A DNA stretch of 64,000 bases from contig NZ_AP024900.1 in assembly GCF_024347075.1 (NCBI RefSeq), positions 1,612,001 through 1,676,000 on the forward strand, read 5' to 3'. The notes under the pieces are model-generated. The model did no database searches and had not been told where the DNA came from. It saw only the letters and a list, made by a program, of their open reading frames with translations. The stretch comes from Vibrio rarus (lineage in GTDB: Bacteria > Pseudomonadota > Gammaproteobacteria > Enterobacterales > Vibrionaceae). The position numbers and the translations under genes were made by a program. Positions 24,057 to 33,261 of this stretch are shown here, in pieces (the first letter of the stretch is position 1; each line of letters begins with the position of its first letter).

Positions 24057-25721
24057 ATGAGCATTGATCCACTTTTCAAGCAACTCAAACCTGCCTTATC
24101 TCAACAAGAGAGCAATGTTTCCCTACCAGAACGGTTTACCTTTCCATTTTATTACGAACCTCATCCCTTAGCGGTTGTTGCTTCTCAGCAATTGCAACAA
24201 ACATTACAAAACACCCCAACTTACGACTCACTGTCCGCAGGCAAAATGTTTGGCGTTTTAGTGGTCCACAACCCTCAAGGTGAACTGGGCTTTCTTTGTG
24301 CTTTTTCTGGAAAGCTTAATGATTCAAACCAACATCCAGGCTTTGTTCCTCCTGTTTATGACATGCTTGATGACAACGGTTTTTTTAGACAAGAACTGGA
24401 AAAGGTCAATCAGATTTCTTTGCAGATAAAAGAGCTTGAATCTCACTACAATATTGATGTTTTGCAGGCACAATTGGCACAAATCCGCCAAGATGCCACG
24501 CAACAGATAACTCATCTTCAGACTGAAATTGCGACGAGTCGACAAGCTCGTAAACAGCAAAGAATACAAGCACAAACCACCCTATCACACAGTGAATTTA
24601 CCGCGTTACAGGCACAACTGGCCAAACAAAGTGTTGCACAGAAAAATCAATTAAAATGGTTAAAAAAAGAGTGGGCAGATAAGCAGAGTTTACTACAAGA
24701 GCACATTTTGCAATTTGAAGCTGACCGCAGTAAATTTCAAAAAAATAGAGCGGTTTTATCCAATCAACTGCAGCACAAAATTTTTGCTCACTATTGCTTT
24801 TTAAATGCGAATGGAGAGCAACAAGATCTTAATGACATCTTTGCAAAAACAGCCTACAAAGTCCCTCCTGCAGGAGCCGGTGAATGTGCAGCCCCTAAGC
24901 TGTTGCAATACGCATACCAAAACCAATACAAGCCCATTGCCATGGCCGAGTTTTGGTGGGGACCATCACCAAAATCAGAAATTCGTAAGCACAAACAGTT
25001 TTACCCGTCTTGCATGAGCAAGTGCCACCCTATTTTGTCACACATGCTTCAAGGTCTGGCGGTTGATCCTAATCCACTACTGGAAAATCCAGCCAAGGAT
25101 AAACCCCTACCTATAGTGTATGAAGATGAACACATTGTGGTCGTCAATAAACCCGAAGGTTTTCTATCTGTTCCTGGTCGGCATATTCAAGACTCGGCTT
25201 TTCATCGTCTAATAGACATGTACCCAAAGGCAGAAGGGCCTTTTGTGTTGCACCGTTTAGATATGGCAACCTCAGGTTTACTGGTATTTGCCTTGAGCAA
25301 ACGGGCTAATAAGCATCTACAAAAACAATTTATCGCTCGCGAAGTTAAAAAACGCTATGTCGCCTTACTGGAAGGGAATTTATCGCAACTAACAGGGGAA
25401 ATTAATATACCTTTATGTGGTGACCCCACGGATAGACCGCGACAAATGGTGTGCTATGAACAAGGAAAACCCTCCCTTACTCGTTATACATTAATAGAAA
25501 ATATCAACGGTCAATCAAAACTCTTTTTATACCCAGAGACAGGACGAACCCATCAACTACGAGTTCACTGTGCCCATAAAGATGGATTAAATATGCCCAT
25601 GGTCGGCGACAGTTTATATGGCAATAAAAGTGCCCGCTTATACCTACACGCACAACAATTAAGTTTCACCCACCCCATCACACAGCAATGGGTAACCTTT
25701 GAAACAGAAATCCCTTTTTAA
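24057..25721 (+). CDS. RluA-family RNA pseudouridine synthase with coiled-coil N-terminal extension
   Basis: A 554-residue protein. The C-terminal 220 residues are an RluA-type catalytic domain: IVVVNKPEGFLSVPGR, then HRLDMATSGLLVFA with the catalytic Asp in HRLD, and the RTHQLRVHC block. It converts uridine to pseudouridine in rRNA or tRNA; the target base cannot be told. Residues about 1-330 are an extension containing a long coiled coil (roughly 115-240, rich in Gln, Leu and Lys) with a helical segment on each side; RluA proteins are usually 220-330 residues. AAGGTAA lies ten nt before the ATG. The stop codon falls inside a REP-like repeat (25716-25733), so the repeat supplies the gene end. 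Confidence 0.88.
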   Translation: MSIDPLFKQLKPALSQQESNVSLPERFTFPFYYEPHPLAVVASQQLQQTLQNTPTYDSLSAGKMFGVLVVHNPQGELGFLCAFSGKLNDSNQHPGFVPPVYDMLDDNGFFRQELEKVNQISLQIKELESHYNIDVLQAQLAQIRQDATQQITHLQTEIATSRQARKQQRIQAQTTLSHSEFTALQAQLAKQSVAQKNQLKWLKKEWADKQSLLQEHILQFEADRSKFQKNRAVLSNQLQHKIFAHYCFLNANGEQQDLNDIFAKTAYKVPPAGAGECAAPKLLQYAYQNQYKPIAMAEFWWGPSPKSEIRKHKQFYPSCMSKCHPILSHMLQGLAVDPNPLLENPAKDKPLPIVYEDEHIVVVNKPEGFLSVPGRHIQDSAFHRLIDMYPKAEGPFVLHRLDMATSGLLVFALSKRANKHLQKQFIAREVKKRYVALLEGNLSQLTGEINIPLCGDPTDRPRQMVCYEQGKPSLTRYTLIENINGQSKLFLYPETGRTHQLRVHCAHKDGLNMPMVGDSLYGNKSARLYLHAQQLSFTHPITQQWVTFETEIPF

Positions 25722-25779
25722 CCCGGCCACCCATCCTTAATCGGCTTTTAACCCGGCCCACCTTTAACCTGGCCACCCA
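25716..25779. repeat. Three REP-like units upstream of the transposase gene
   Basis: Three units of the form TTTAACC(C/T)GGCC(A)CCCA lie at 25716-25733, 25747-25763 and 25763-25779. They resemble the units at 27027 and 29780-29974 and flank the REP-type transposase gene, as expected of a RAYT and its repeats. Confidence 0.7.
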
Positions 25780-25845
25780 GCATTAATTACACTATTTGAC
25801 ACTTTCAACTAAACTAGTAGTAGTAATCAATGTTGGATTCATACT

Positions 25846-26823
25846 ATGGCGACGCCTCGAAGAAATCAGATTAGTATCGAAGATACCCCTTATTACCACT
25901 GCTGTAGTCGTGTCGTTCGGCGCGCATTTTTGTGTGGCTATGACTCTTATTCAGGGAAGAACTATGACCATCGACGTGAGTGGGTTACATCATTACTCAT
26001 GAAACTCGAAGGCGTCTTTGCCATTGATATAGCCGCATTTGCCATCATGTCTAACCACCTGCACGTTGTTCTAAAAATTGATATTGATACTGTTAATGCT
26101 TGGACAGACTGTCAAGTCCTTGAACAGTGGCATAAATTATTTAAGGGAAATGACTTAACCCATCGATTTGTGCAAGGTGAATTACTTGAACCCCATAAAG
26201 TGAATCAATTAAAACACTCTATCGCTATCTATCGAAGTCGCCTATGTGACATTAGTTGGTTTATGCGTTGTCTTAACGAACCTATTGCAAGAAAAGCAAA
26301 TCTGGAAGATAACTGCTCAGGGCGTTTTTGGGAAGGGCGCTTTAAATCTCAAGCATTGCTGGATGAAACGGCTCTTCTTACCTGTATGGCCTATGTCGAT
26401 TTAAACCCTATTCGAGCAAATATGGCCGAAACGCCAGAGCAATCAGATCATACGAGTGTTCAGCTTCGTATTCAGAGTACACTAAAGGGAGAACAACCTG
26501 AATCACTGTTACCTTTTATGGAAAGTGAAAGACAAAATCACTCAGCCCACATTCCATTTTCATTGAATGACTACTTAAACTTAGTCGATGAAACAGGGCG
26601 AATTATTCGTCACGACCAACACGGAGCTATTAGTAAAAAAAGTGAAACACTACTGACTATGATGAATATTTCTCATGATAACTGGTTGAATCTTATTACT
26701 AAATTTGGTCAGTTGTTTCGCGGGCCAGTAGGCACATTAGAAGAACTCACTTGCTATTGCGAACACCTACAAAAGAGACGACGACACTTTTCGTCATGTT
26801 GCCAGCATTTAAAATCTGGCTAA
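25846..26823 (+). CDS. REP-associated tyrosine transposase (RAYT, Y1 family)
   Basis: A 325-residue Y1-type transposase. The HUH metal site is SNHLHVVLK (near residue 74), and the N-terminal block YHCCSRVVRRAFLCG is typical of the large Vibrio/Shewanella branch of this family. The catalytic tyrosine is probably the one in CMAYVDLNPIRANMA (near 187). Proteins of this type nick single-stranded DNA at REP palindromes and are single-copy domesticated enzymes. The gene is intact and lies between matching repeats (25716-25779 and 27027 onward). Confidence 0.88.
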   Translation: MATPRRNQISIEDTPYYHCCSRVVRRAFLCGYDSYSGKNYDHRREWVTSLLMKLEGVFAIDIAAFAIMSNHLHVVLKIDIDTVNAWTDCQVLEQWHKLFKGNDLTHRFVQGELLEPHKVNQLKHSIAIYRSRLCDISWFMRCLNEPIARKANLEDNCSGRFWEGRFKSQALLDETALLTCMAYVDLNPIRANMAETPEQSDHTSVQLRIQSTLKGEQPESLLPFMESERQNHSAHIPFSLNDYLNLVDETGRIIRHDQHGAISKKSETLLTMMNISHDNWLNLITKFGQLFRGPVGTLEELTCYCEHLQKRRRHFSSCCQHLKSG

Positions 26824-27020
26824 ATTAAACCAGCAACTTCAGACTATTATCTAGTTTCAACCCAGTGATGGGTGAGTACTGTTGCCCAAAATTTCATATT
26901 TGGCATTATATACCCTCTTCGTAACCCCGTTCCCAATAGATTTTGTCTATTTGAGTTACCATTAGCAAAAACTCAAACACGATAAAAGATTTTATAATGA
27001 ACTGCGCTTTGTTGTTATTT

Positions 27021-27042
27021 TAAATTGGGTGGCCATATTTTA
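27021..27042. repeat. Single REP-like unit downstream of the transposase gene
   Basis: TAAATTGGGTGGCCA (27021-27035) is the inverse of the upstream unit type (core GGGTGGCCA). It sits just beyond the recQ stop codon and may also form part of the end of the recQ transcript. Confidence 0.5.
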
Positions 27043-27052
27043 GAGCAATATT

Positions 27053-29233
27053 TTAGCTCATTAATGTGGTTACTTGGTGTTGGTATGCAAAGTGACTGAC
27101 TATGCAACGTAATGTACCGTAGTCATATTTACTGTCAAAATGCTCAAATAAGGGTTTAAGTTTGTGCTCTGTTAGGATATTGAGTTGTTTGATCGCTAAT
27201 TCACATTGCTCTAATTCAGTAGGTTCAATGTCGATCACTTGTGAGAGTGAGCATGAGCCTATCTCTATAGCAGAAGCTAAGTGACTCATTACAGTGTTAA
27301 GGGCGATACTTCGTTGTGTAGCCACTTGTTGTAGATTTTGACACTGCAAAAATAACTCAAGAGAAGCGTGCTCGGTAACACTCAGTGTGGGTTTGGGCTT
27401 AGGTAGTTGGCTCATCAAAGCGACAATCGCGTCTCCATATTTTGCAACTTTAGTTTCACCAAAACCCGATATATCCAATAACGCAGCTAAGCTATCAGGG
27501 CGTTTTAAGGCAATATCTGCCAAGCTAGAATCATGACATATAATATAAGCGGGAACGTTTTGCTCCTTGGCTAAACTGGCTCGTAGCTCGCGCAGCTTTT
27601 CAAACAACTCTGAGTCTTGAGCCGATAAAGCAGAGCTCTTCTTGGGGCTACTGCTTTTTTTCTTGGTACTTTTCCTCAGCTCTCTAAATTCAATGCTTTT
27701 CTCACCACGCAATACGGCGCGGCACTGTTCTGTTAATTTTAAATTGTTATACATTCCTTCAACAGTGAGGTAATTCATGGCAATTAATTGACGAAATACC
27801 CCCTTCCACTGCTCAGCAGTAAGCTCGGTCCCTATGCCAAAAGTAGATAATTTATCATGACCAAAACGCTTAATCTTGTCATCGGATTTACCTAGTAGAA
27901 CATTCACTAAATAGGTCACACCAAATCTTTGTTCAGAACGATATACCGTTGATAATGCTTTTTGAGCCGCTTGCGTGCCATCCCATGTTTTTGGCGGAGT
28001 TAAACAGTTGTCACAATTACCACAAGGCTCTGTTAATGTTTCACCAAAATAGGACAATAAGGTTTGGCGACGACAAGAACTCAGCTCACAATAACCGAGT
28101 AATGCATTTAATTTTCCTACTTGAATTTGTTTGTATTGCTGGTTGCCATCGGAGTTTTCTAGCATCTGTTTTTGCATTACTAAGTCTTGCAGTCCATATG
28201 CCATCCATACATTGACTGGTGTACCGTCTCGCCCTGCACGCCCTGTTTCTTGATAATAGGACTCAATGCTTTTCGGCAAACTTAAATGAGCGACAAAACG
28301 TACATCCGGTTTATCAATTCCCATGCCAAAGGCTATCGTAGCGACAATAATGACGCCGTCTTCACGTAAAAAGCGTTGTTGATTTTGATTTTTTTGCTCA
28401 ACCGACATACCCGCATGATAAGGTAAAGCAAGTCGCCCTTTATCAGATAACCACGCGGCTGTTTCTTCTACTTTTTTACGCGACAAACAGTAAACGATAC
28501 CCGCATCTTGAGGGTGGTTTTGTTCAATAAAGTGCCACATTTCATTTTTTGCATTGGCTTTTTCACTCACATGATAGCGAATATTTGGCCGGTCAAAGCT
28601 ATGCACAAACACCTTAGCATTAGCCAACTGCAGTTGATTAATGATCTCTTGCCTAGTTCGTTCATCTGCGGTTGCAGTTAATGCAATTCGAGGAACATTG
28701 GCAAATCGCTGTGGCAATATCGACAACTTTTGATACTCAGGGCGAAAATCATGGCCCCATTGGCTCACACAGTGCGCTTCATCGATGGCAAAAAGAGCAA
28801 CATTTGCCTGGTCTAGCAAACTCAGTGTTCGCTCCATTAATAAGCGTTCAGGGGATACATATAGCAGTTGTATCTCCCCTCGCATTACTGCATCTTCCAC
28901 TTCCAATTGCTCATACTGATCTTGAGTAGAATTTAAAAAAGCGCATGCCACTCCGACTTGCCTGAGGGCATCTACCTGATCTTTCATCAGAGCGATTAGT
29001 GGTGAAACTACAACACCTACTCCACTACGCACAATCGCAGGTATTTGATAACAAATAGACTTACCACCACCCGTTGGCATCAAGGTCAATACATCGCTAC
29101 CAGAAACAATACTGTCTACGATGGCTTTTTGTTGATGACGAAAGTTATCATAGCCAAAGACATTTTTTAATACATCGAGTGGCTGGGGTTTATTAGTGTG
29201 AGAAAATGCGCTCAAGGGAGTGTCCAATAACAA
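27053..29233 (-). CDS. recQ: ATP-dependent DNA helicase RecQ
   Basis: 3'-5' DNA helicase in recombination and fork repair, 726 residues, longer than the E. coli protein (about 610). Order of domains: helicase core with Walker [11 protein letters not shown] (near residue 57) and DEAH box [19 protein letters not shown]; motif [12 protein letters not shown]; zinc-binding cysteines ending in CGNCDNC; winged helix; HRDC domain (about 545-615); and a C-terminal helical extension with HTH-like features. No ATG is available early; the best start is the TTG at 29233 or a second TTG two codons on, so the exact N-terminus is uncertain. It is a single-gene unit on the minus strand. Confidence 0.92.
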   Translation of the reverse strand: MLLDTPLSAFSHTNKPQPLDVLKNVFGYDNFRHQQKAIVDSIVSGSDVLTLMPTGGGKSICYQIPAIVRSGVGVVVSPLIALMKDQVDALRQVGVACAFLNSTQDQYEQLEVEDAVMRGEIQLLYVSPERLLMERTLSLLDQANVALFAIDEAHCVSQWGHDFRPEYQKLSILPQRFANVPRIALTATADERTRQEIINQLQLANAKVFVHSFDRPNIRYHVSEKANAKNEMWHFIEQNHPQDAGIVYCLSRKKVEETAAWLSDKGRLALPYHAGMSVEQKNQNQQRFLREDGVIIVATIAFGMGIDKPDVRFVAHLSLPKSIESYYQETGRAGRDGTPVNVWMAYGLQDLVMQKQMLENSDGNQQYKQIQVGKLNALLGYCELSSCRRQTLLSYFGETLTEPCGNCDNCLTPPKTWDGTQAAQKALSTVYRSEQRFGVTYLVNVLLGKSDDKIKRFGHDKLSTFGIGTELTAEQWKGVFRQLIAMNYLTVEGMYNNLKLTEQCRAVLRGEKSIEFRELRKSTKKKSSSPKKSSALSAQDSELFEKLRELRASLAKEQNVPAYIICHDSSLADIALKRPDSLAALLDISGFGETKVAKYGDAIVALMSQLPKPKPTLSVTEHASLELFLQCQNLQQVATQRSIALNTVMSHLASAIEIGSCSLSQVIDIEPTELEQCELAIKQLNILTEHKLKPLFEHFDSKYDYGTLRCIVSHFAYQHQVTTLMS

Positions 29234-29300
29234 ATAAAAAGTAAAAAGTGACTAAAAAAGACCAACAATTAGCCTAAGGTAAGTATAACTGTTTCCCACG

Positions 29301-29645
29301 TTATTCCGATCTTTTCTGTCTTAGTTCTTGCAATCCTCCCCCATTATGCACATGAATATAACCTTCAGTTAATAATAATTTCTGTGCCTTTGCTGAACGA
29401 TTGCCACTTCGGCAATACACCACGACATTATCGCTTGCATCAATAAATGATAAGTCGGCCTGCGCTAGTTGTGATATGGGTATATTCATTGCTTGGGTTA
29501 AATGTCCCGCAGCAAACTCCTGCGGAGTGCGCACATCAATAACCACTGCCCCAGAATCAATCCATTGCCATGCTTGCTCAGCTCGTTCACTAGCCATAGT
29601 TAAACATGGAATAAGAACAACCAGTAACCCTAGCCATTTCATCAT
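29301..29645 (-). CDS. Periplasmic rhodanese-like protein (PspE type)
   Basis: A 114-residue single-domain rhodanese with a signal peptide (MMKWLGLLVVLIPCLTMA) so it is exported. Active-site loop CRSGNR has the sulfur-accepting Cys78; VIDVRTPQEFAAGHL is the conserved front motif. It transfers sulfur from thiosulfate to thiol acceptors; its natural acceptor is unknown. It is upstream of recQ on the same strand with a 67-nt gap; a functional link with recQ is unlikely. Confidence 0.88.
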   Translation of the reverse strand: MMKWLGLLVVLIPCLTMASERAEQAWQWIDSGAVVIDVRTPQEFAAGHLTQAMNIPISQLAQADLSFIDASDNVVVYCRSGNRSAKAQKLLLTEGYIHVHNGGGLQELRQKRSE

Positions 29646-29779
29646 ATGTACCCTTTTATTTTGATAATGACGCTTTACTCGTTATCTATTATGCCACCAA
29701 CCACAACCATCGGCGTTAGCGAGACAATAACTTACGACACAACTCGCACTTTGCCACTATCACACTCACAACCACTCTC
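29646..29779. other. Gene-free AT-rich stretch leading into the REP cluster
   Basis: No convincing reading frame between the rhodanese gene and the first REP unit. It probably contains the rhodanese promoter on the minus strand. Confidence 0.35.
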
Positions 29780-29974
29780 TTTAAACGGCCACCCAAAGTT
29801 AATCACTATATTACCGCATGCAATTTAACAAAATTTAACCAGACACCCATTGTTATTCGCATACCTAATTATTTAGTGATAAAAACGGAAAAGTTACAAC
29901 GGTGAGCCTATATATTGGGTGTCCAGTTAAACCCGCTCCTGTTAAACCCGATAACTTGGGTGTCCAGTTAAACC
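29780..29974. repeat. REP/REPIN cluster
   Basis: Units at 29780-29795 (TTTAAACGGCCACCCA) and 29834-29849 (TTTAACCAGACACCCA) are in one orientation; units at 29917-29933 and 29958-29974 (GGGTGTCCAGTTAAACC) are inverted. The pair 29834/29933 spans 100 bp with inverted ends, the geometry of a REPIN, which is the form thought to be mobilised by RAYT enzymes such as the one at 25846. Confidence 0.65.
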
Positions 29975-29986
29975 TACTGTTAAACC

Positions 29987-30036
29987 TTCCAGTTAAACCT
30001 TCCAGTTAAACCTTCCAGTTAAACCTCAGTTAAACC
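29987..30036. repeat. Tandem 13-bp repeat derived from a REP half-unit
   Basis: Three perfect consecutive copies of TTCCAGTTAAACC (29987-30025), preceded by a related 12-mer and followed by an 11-mer (TCAGTTAAACC). The unit equals the 3' half of the neighbouring REP, so the array seems to have arisen by slippage inside a REP. Confidence 0.75.
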
Positions 30037-30135
30037 TCATTTAGCGGTTACTACTGCTATTGTTCGATGTCAGTTGCGGATTATGCGGTACTTCTTACCA
30101 ACGATGAAATCTTCGTTTGTTTATACAATTAATTT

Positions 30136-30163
30136 GCATATTTAAGCGATATTGGTAATATGC
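30136..30163. promoter_or_regulatory. Inverted repeat upstream of artP
   Basis: GCATATT (30136-30142) and AATATGC (30157-30163) are perfect inverted repeats 14 nt apart, 32 nt before the artP ATG. They could be an operator or a leader hairpin. They do not match a convincing ArgR box. Confidence 0.3.
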
Positions 30164-30194
30164 TCGATTGTGAGATTTAAGGCGACTTTGCACA

Positions 30195-30923
30195 ATGAGT
30201 ATTCAATTTAATCAGGTTAATAAGTTCTACGGGGATACCCAGGTCCTGCACGATGTAAGTTTTCAGTGCGAAAAAGGGGATACGCTGGTTTTGCTTGGCC
30301 CAAGTGGTGCGGGTAAAAGCTCTTTATTGCGTATTTTAAACCTATTAGAAAATGCCAATTCTGGCACTATGTCCGTTACTGATATGTCTTTTGATTTTGC
30401 TAAAGGCGTCACTGAAAAGCACGGCTTAGAGCTTCGTAAAAAAGTTGGCATGGTATTTCAACAATACAACTTATGGCCTCATATGACGGTCATGGAAAAC
30501 CTTATTGAAGCGCCTGTTCGTGTTGCCGGATTATCTAAAATTGCAGCCAAGCAAGAAGCTAAAAAGATTCTCGACATGTTGCAACTGTCAGACAAAATGG
30601 ACGCATGGCCATTGCAGTTATCTGGAGGTCAACAACAACGAGTGGCCATCGCGCGCGCTTTGATGATGAAACCTGAAGTATTACTTTTTGACGAGCCTAC
30701 TGCAGCCTTAGACCCAGAAATAACCTCTCAAGTCGCTAAGGTTATTAATGATCTTAGCCAAACAGGCATTACTCAAATTGTTGTAACTCACGAAGTGGAT
30801 TTCGCCCGAAAAGTCGCCAGCCATGTTTTATATTTAGAACAAGGCAAGGTCGTCGAATACGGCTCCAATGACGTGTTTACCAATCCAAGCACACGCAATT
30901 TTGCAGACTACCTCAACCACTAA
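30195..30923 (+). CDS. artP: Arginine-type amino acid ABC transporter ATP-binding protein
   Basis: ATPase of a basic amino acid importer, 242 residues. Walker A is GPSGAGKSS, the signature is [17 protein letters not shown] and Walker B is [14 protein letters not shown]. The N-terminal [13 protein letters not shown] and the long insertion after Walker A ([12 protein letters not shown]) match ArtP of E. coli and Vibrio. It is the first gene of artPIQM, as in other gammaproteobacteria; arginine is the expected substrate by gene order and similarity. Confidence 0.9.
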   Translation: MSIQFNQVNKFYGDTQVLHDVSFQCEKGDTLVLLGPSGAGKSSLLRILNLLENANSGTMSVTDMSFDFAKGVTEKHGLELRKKVGMVFQQYNLWPHMTVMENLIEAPVRVAGLSKIAAKQEAKKILDMLQLSDKMDAWPLQLSGGQQQRVAIARALMMKPEVLLFDEPTAALDPEITSQVAKVINDLSQTGITQIVVTHEVDFARKVASHVLYLEQGKVVEYGSNDVFTNPSTRNFADYLNH

Positions 30924-30980
30924 TTTTTAAACCGAGCACTTACAATAAGTGTTCGGTATTCCATTTTGGAGATATTACAG

Positions 30981-31715
30981 ATGAAAAAAATCCTTTTAGC
31001 ATCATTAGTTGCTTTAACCTCCGCTCACGCGATGGCAGCACAACAAGAAATCAAATTCGCTATGGAAGCAACCTATGCGCCATTTGAATTCGTTGATGCT
31101 AACAACCAAATCCAAGGTTTTGATGTTGATCTTGCTAATGCTTTATGTCAACAAATTAAAGCGAAATGTACTTTCCATAATCAATCTTTTGACAGCTTGA
31201 TTCCAGCACTTAAATTCAATCGCTACGATGCAGCAATCTCTGGTATCGATATTACTGCTGAGCGTCAAAAACAAGTGAGCTTTACCAACCCTTATTACGA
31301 TAACTCAGCAGCATTTGTTGCCATTAAAGGAAAAGTTGACTCTCAAGCGGCACTTAAAGGCAAACGCGTAGGTGTACAAAATGGCTCTACACACCAAGCA
31401 TACCTACTTGAGAAAATGGACGGCGTCACTGCTGTACCATACGCAAGCTACCAAGATGCATTCATCGATATGCAAAATGGTCGTATTGACTCAGTATTTG
31501 GTGATACTGCAGTTGTTGCTGAATGGTTCAAAACTAACGACAAGCTAAGCTACGTTGGCAAGCAAGTAACAAACAAACAGTACTTCGGTAATGGTTTCGG
31601 TATCGCTGTCAATAAAGACAACCAAGCGCTTGTTGACCAACTGAATGCGGCATTAAAAACCGTTAAAGAAAACGGCGAATACAAAGCCATCTTTGAAAAG
31701 TACTTTGGTAAGTAA
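30981..31715 (+). CDS. artI: Arginine-type ABC transporter substrate-binding protein
   Basis: Periplasmic receptor of 244 residues. I start it at ATG 30981, preceded by GGAGAT, giving the signal peptide MKKILLASLVALTSAHAMA; the upstream TTG at 30966 merely covers the Shine-Dalgarno. Family-3 features: FAMEATYAPFEFVDANNQIQ, GFDVDLANALC, SGIDITAERQKQVSFTNPYY. ArtI and ArtJ are close relatives; I cannot separate them, and only one receptor gene is present here. One base separates its stop from the next start. Confidence 0.88.
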   Translation: MKKILLASLVALTSAHAMAAQQEIKFAMEATYAPFEFVDANNQIQGFDVDLANALCQQIKAKCTFHNQSFDSLIPALKFNRYDAAISGIDITAERQKQVSFTNPYYDNSAAFVAIKGKVDSQAALKGKRVGVQNGSTHQAYLLEKMDGVTAVPYASYQDAFIDMQNGRIDSVFGDTAVVAEWFKTNDKLSYVGKQVTNKQYFGNGFGIAVNKDNQALVDQLNAALKTVKENGEYKAIFEKYFGK

Positions 31716-31716
31716 G

Positions 31717-32406
31717 ATGGAGTTAACGGGTTACTCCGCCTCTCTTGCACAAGCAAGTTGGATTACGGTCCAACTTGCTTTTGTTAGTTTATGTGTCGGC
31801 TTAGCATTAGCGGTTCTGTTTGCTTGTGGCGAAATGTCTCGTCACAAGTGGATGTCATGGCCAACAATATTGTTTGTCACCGTTGTTCGAGGGTTACCTG
31901 AACTGCTGGTTGTTCTGTTTATCTTCTTTGGTTCCACCCAAGTGATCTTTATGATCACGGGAAATTTTGTTGACATTAGTCCCTTTATTTCTGGTGTGAT
32001 TGCCCTAGGACTTATCTTTGCTTCCTATGCATCTCAAACCATTCGTGGCGCATTAAAAGCAGTACCTAGCGGCCATATTGAAGCGGCTAAAGCTTTAGGG
32101 CTGAGTAAAAGCCGTACCTTTGTAAAAATCGTATTACCACAAGCCGTACGTCACGCGATGCCTGGCTTAATGAACCAATGGCTGGTTCTATTAAAAGATA
32201 CTGCCCTAGTTTCTTTAATTGGTGTGACCGATCTTATGAAACAAGCGCAATTAACCTCTGCCAGCACTCACCAAGCCTTTACTTGGTATGCCACCGCTGC
32301 GGTTATTTATCTTGTGATCACTATCATTACGCAGAAGTTAGTTAAAATCATTGAGCGTCGCTTCTCCCTTCAAGAAGCCTCAGCAGGTTCGGAGACGACA
32401 GCATGA
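31717..32406 (+). CDS. artQ: Arginine-type ABC transporter permease ArtQ
   Basis: Inner-membrane permease of 229 residues with about five helices. The ATG at 31717 follows the receptor stop codon directly; a longer frame from 31693 would overlap it without need. The coupling loop is AAKALGLSKSRTFVKIVLPQAVRHAMP and GLPELLVVLFIFFG is the usual ArtQ segment. It overlaps artM by four bases (ATGA at 32403). Confidence 0.88.
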   Translation: MELTGYSASLAQASWITVQLAFVSLCVGLALAVLFACGEMSRHKWMSWPTILFVTVVRGLPELLVVLFIFFGSTQVIFMITGNFVDISPFISGVIALGLIFASYASQTIRGALKAVPSGHIEAAKALGLSKSRTFVKIVLPQAVRHAMPGLMNQWLVLLKDTALVSLIGVTDLMKQAQLTSASTHQAFTWYATAAVIYLVITIITQKLVKIIERRFSLQEASAGSETTA

Positions 32407-33074
32407 CATTGCAACATTTTTATCAAATGCTCGACGGCTTAATGACCAGCTTACACCTCACATTTGTCTCACTACTTGTCGGGTGTATTTTGGCGCTATG
32501 TATGACACTCACCCTGATCTTACGTACCCCAATTTTGCACTGGTTAAGCCGTGGATTGATCACTCTATTCACCGGTACACCATTATTGGTTCAAATTTTC
32601 CTAATCTATTATGGACCGGGACAGTTTGAATCGATCCACAGCAGTTTCTTATGGCCATGGCTAAGTCAGCCGTGGTTTTGTGCCATGCTAGCTCTGGCTT
32701 TAAATACCGCAGCCTACAGTACCCAACTGTTTAAAGGGGCCTTTAATGCCATTCCTTCAGGGCAATGGCAAGCATGTCGAGCATTAGGCATGAATAATAT
32801 GGCAAGCCTACGCGTATTATTACCGTTCGCCATTCGCCGTGCTATTCCTGCCTATTCCAATGAGGTGATATTGGTCTTTAAAGGCACTTCTCTTGCTAGC
32901 ACCATAACCATTATGGATGTGATGGGCTACGCACAACGTATCAATGCACAAACCTATGACACCTTAACCGTGTTTGGTGTAGCCGGCGCTTTTTATCTCA
33001 CAGTGAATGGCCTATTGACCATTTTATTGCGCCGATTAGAGCGTAAAGCATTAGCATTTGAGAATGTCCGTTGA
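32403..33074 (+). CDS. artM: Arginine-type ABC transporter permease ArtM
   Basis: Second permease, 223 residues. The motif FTGTPLLVQIFLIYYGPGQF and the loop ACRALGMNNMASLRVLLPFAIRRAIP are characteristic of ArtM. It pairs with ArtQ to form the channel. It is the last gene of the operon and is followed by a clear terminator 12 nt after the stop codon. Confidence 0.88.
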   Translation: MTLQHFYQMLDGLMTSLHLTFVSLLVGCILALCMTLTLILRTPILHWLSRGLITLFTGTPLLVQIFLIYYGPGQFESIHSSFLWPWLSQPWFCAMLALALNTAAYSTQLFKGAFNAIPSGQWQACRALGMNNMASLRVLLPFAIRRAIPAYSNEVILVFKGTSLASTITIMDVMGYAQRINAQTYDTLTVFGVAGAFYLTVNGLLTILLRRLERKALAFENVR

Positions 33075-33085
33075 GTATCATGACA

Positions 33086-33113
33086 AGGGCCAGTATTACG
33101 CTGGCCCTTTTTC
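33086..33113 (+). terminator. Intrinsic terminator of artPIQM
   Basis: AAGGGCCAG (33086-33094), a 7-nt loop, CTGGCCCTT (33102-33110) and further T residues. Confidence 0.88.
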
Positions 33114-33219
33114 TATGTTGATTTTATGATAAAAACAGCCCCACACCCGTCGATTAAACCATCAAGTGGCCATTCCATCCTCCGAGATATGACCTAAGCC
33201 TCTCCATAAAAATGCAATT

Positions 33220-33238
33220 ATCGGTTAAAATAACCGGT
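33220..33238. promoter_or_regulatory. Inverted repeat in the fadD promoter region
   Basis: ATCGGTTA and TAACCGGT with a 3-nt centre, 24 nt before the fadD ATG. The site could overlap the start of transcription. It does not clearly match FadR or PsrA consensus sites, so I name no regulator. Confidence 0.3.
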
Positions 33239-33261
33239 ATGTAATAAGTCTGAGAATACTA

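Noticed and set aside
29987..30036. Short repeats as a possible CRISPR array
   Set aside because: The 13-bp units are adjacent without spacers, and no cas genes are near.
30136..30163. ArgR operator in front of artP
   Set aside because: The inverted repeat does not match the TGAAT-N4-ATTCA type consensus, so it is listed only as an unassigned palindrome.
30966..30980. TTG start for the arginine-binding protein
   Set aside because: It covers the Shine-Dalgarno GGAGAT. The ATG at 30981 begins a normal signal peptide.
31693..31716. Start of artQ inside artI
   Set aside because: ATG 31717 directly after the artI stop fits better and gives the usual length.
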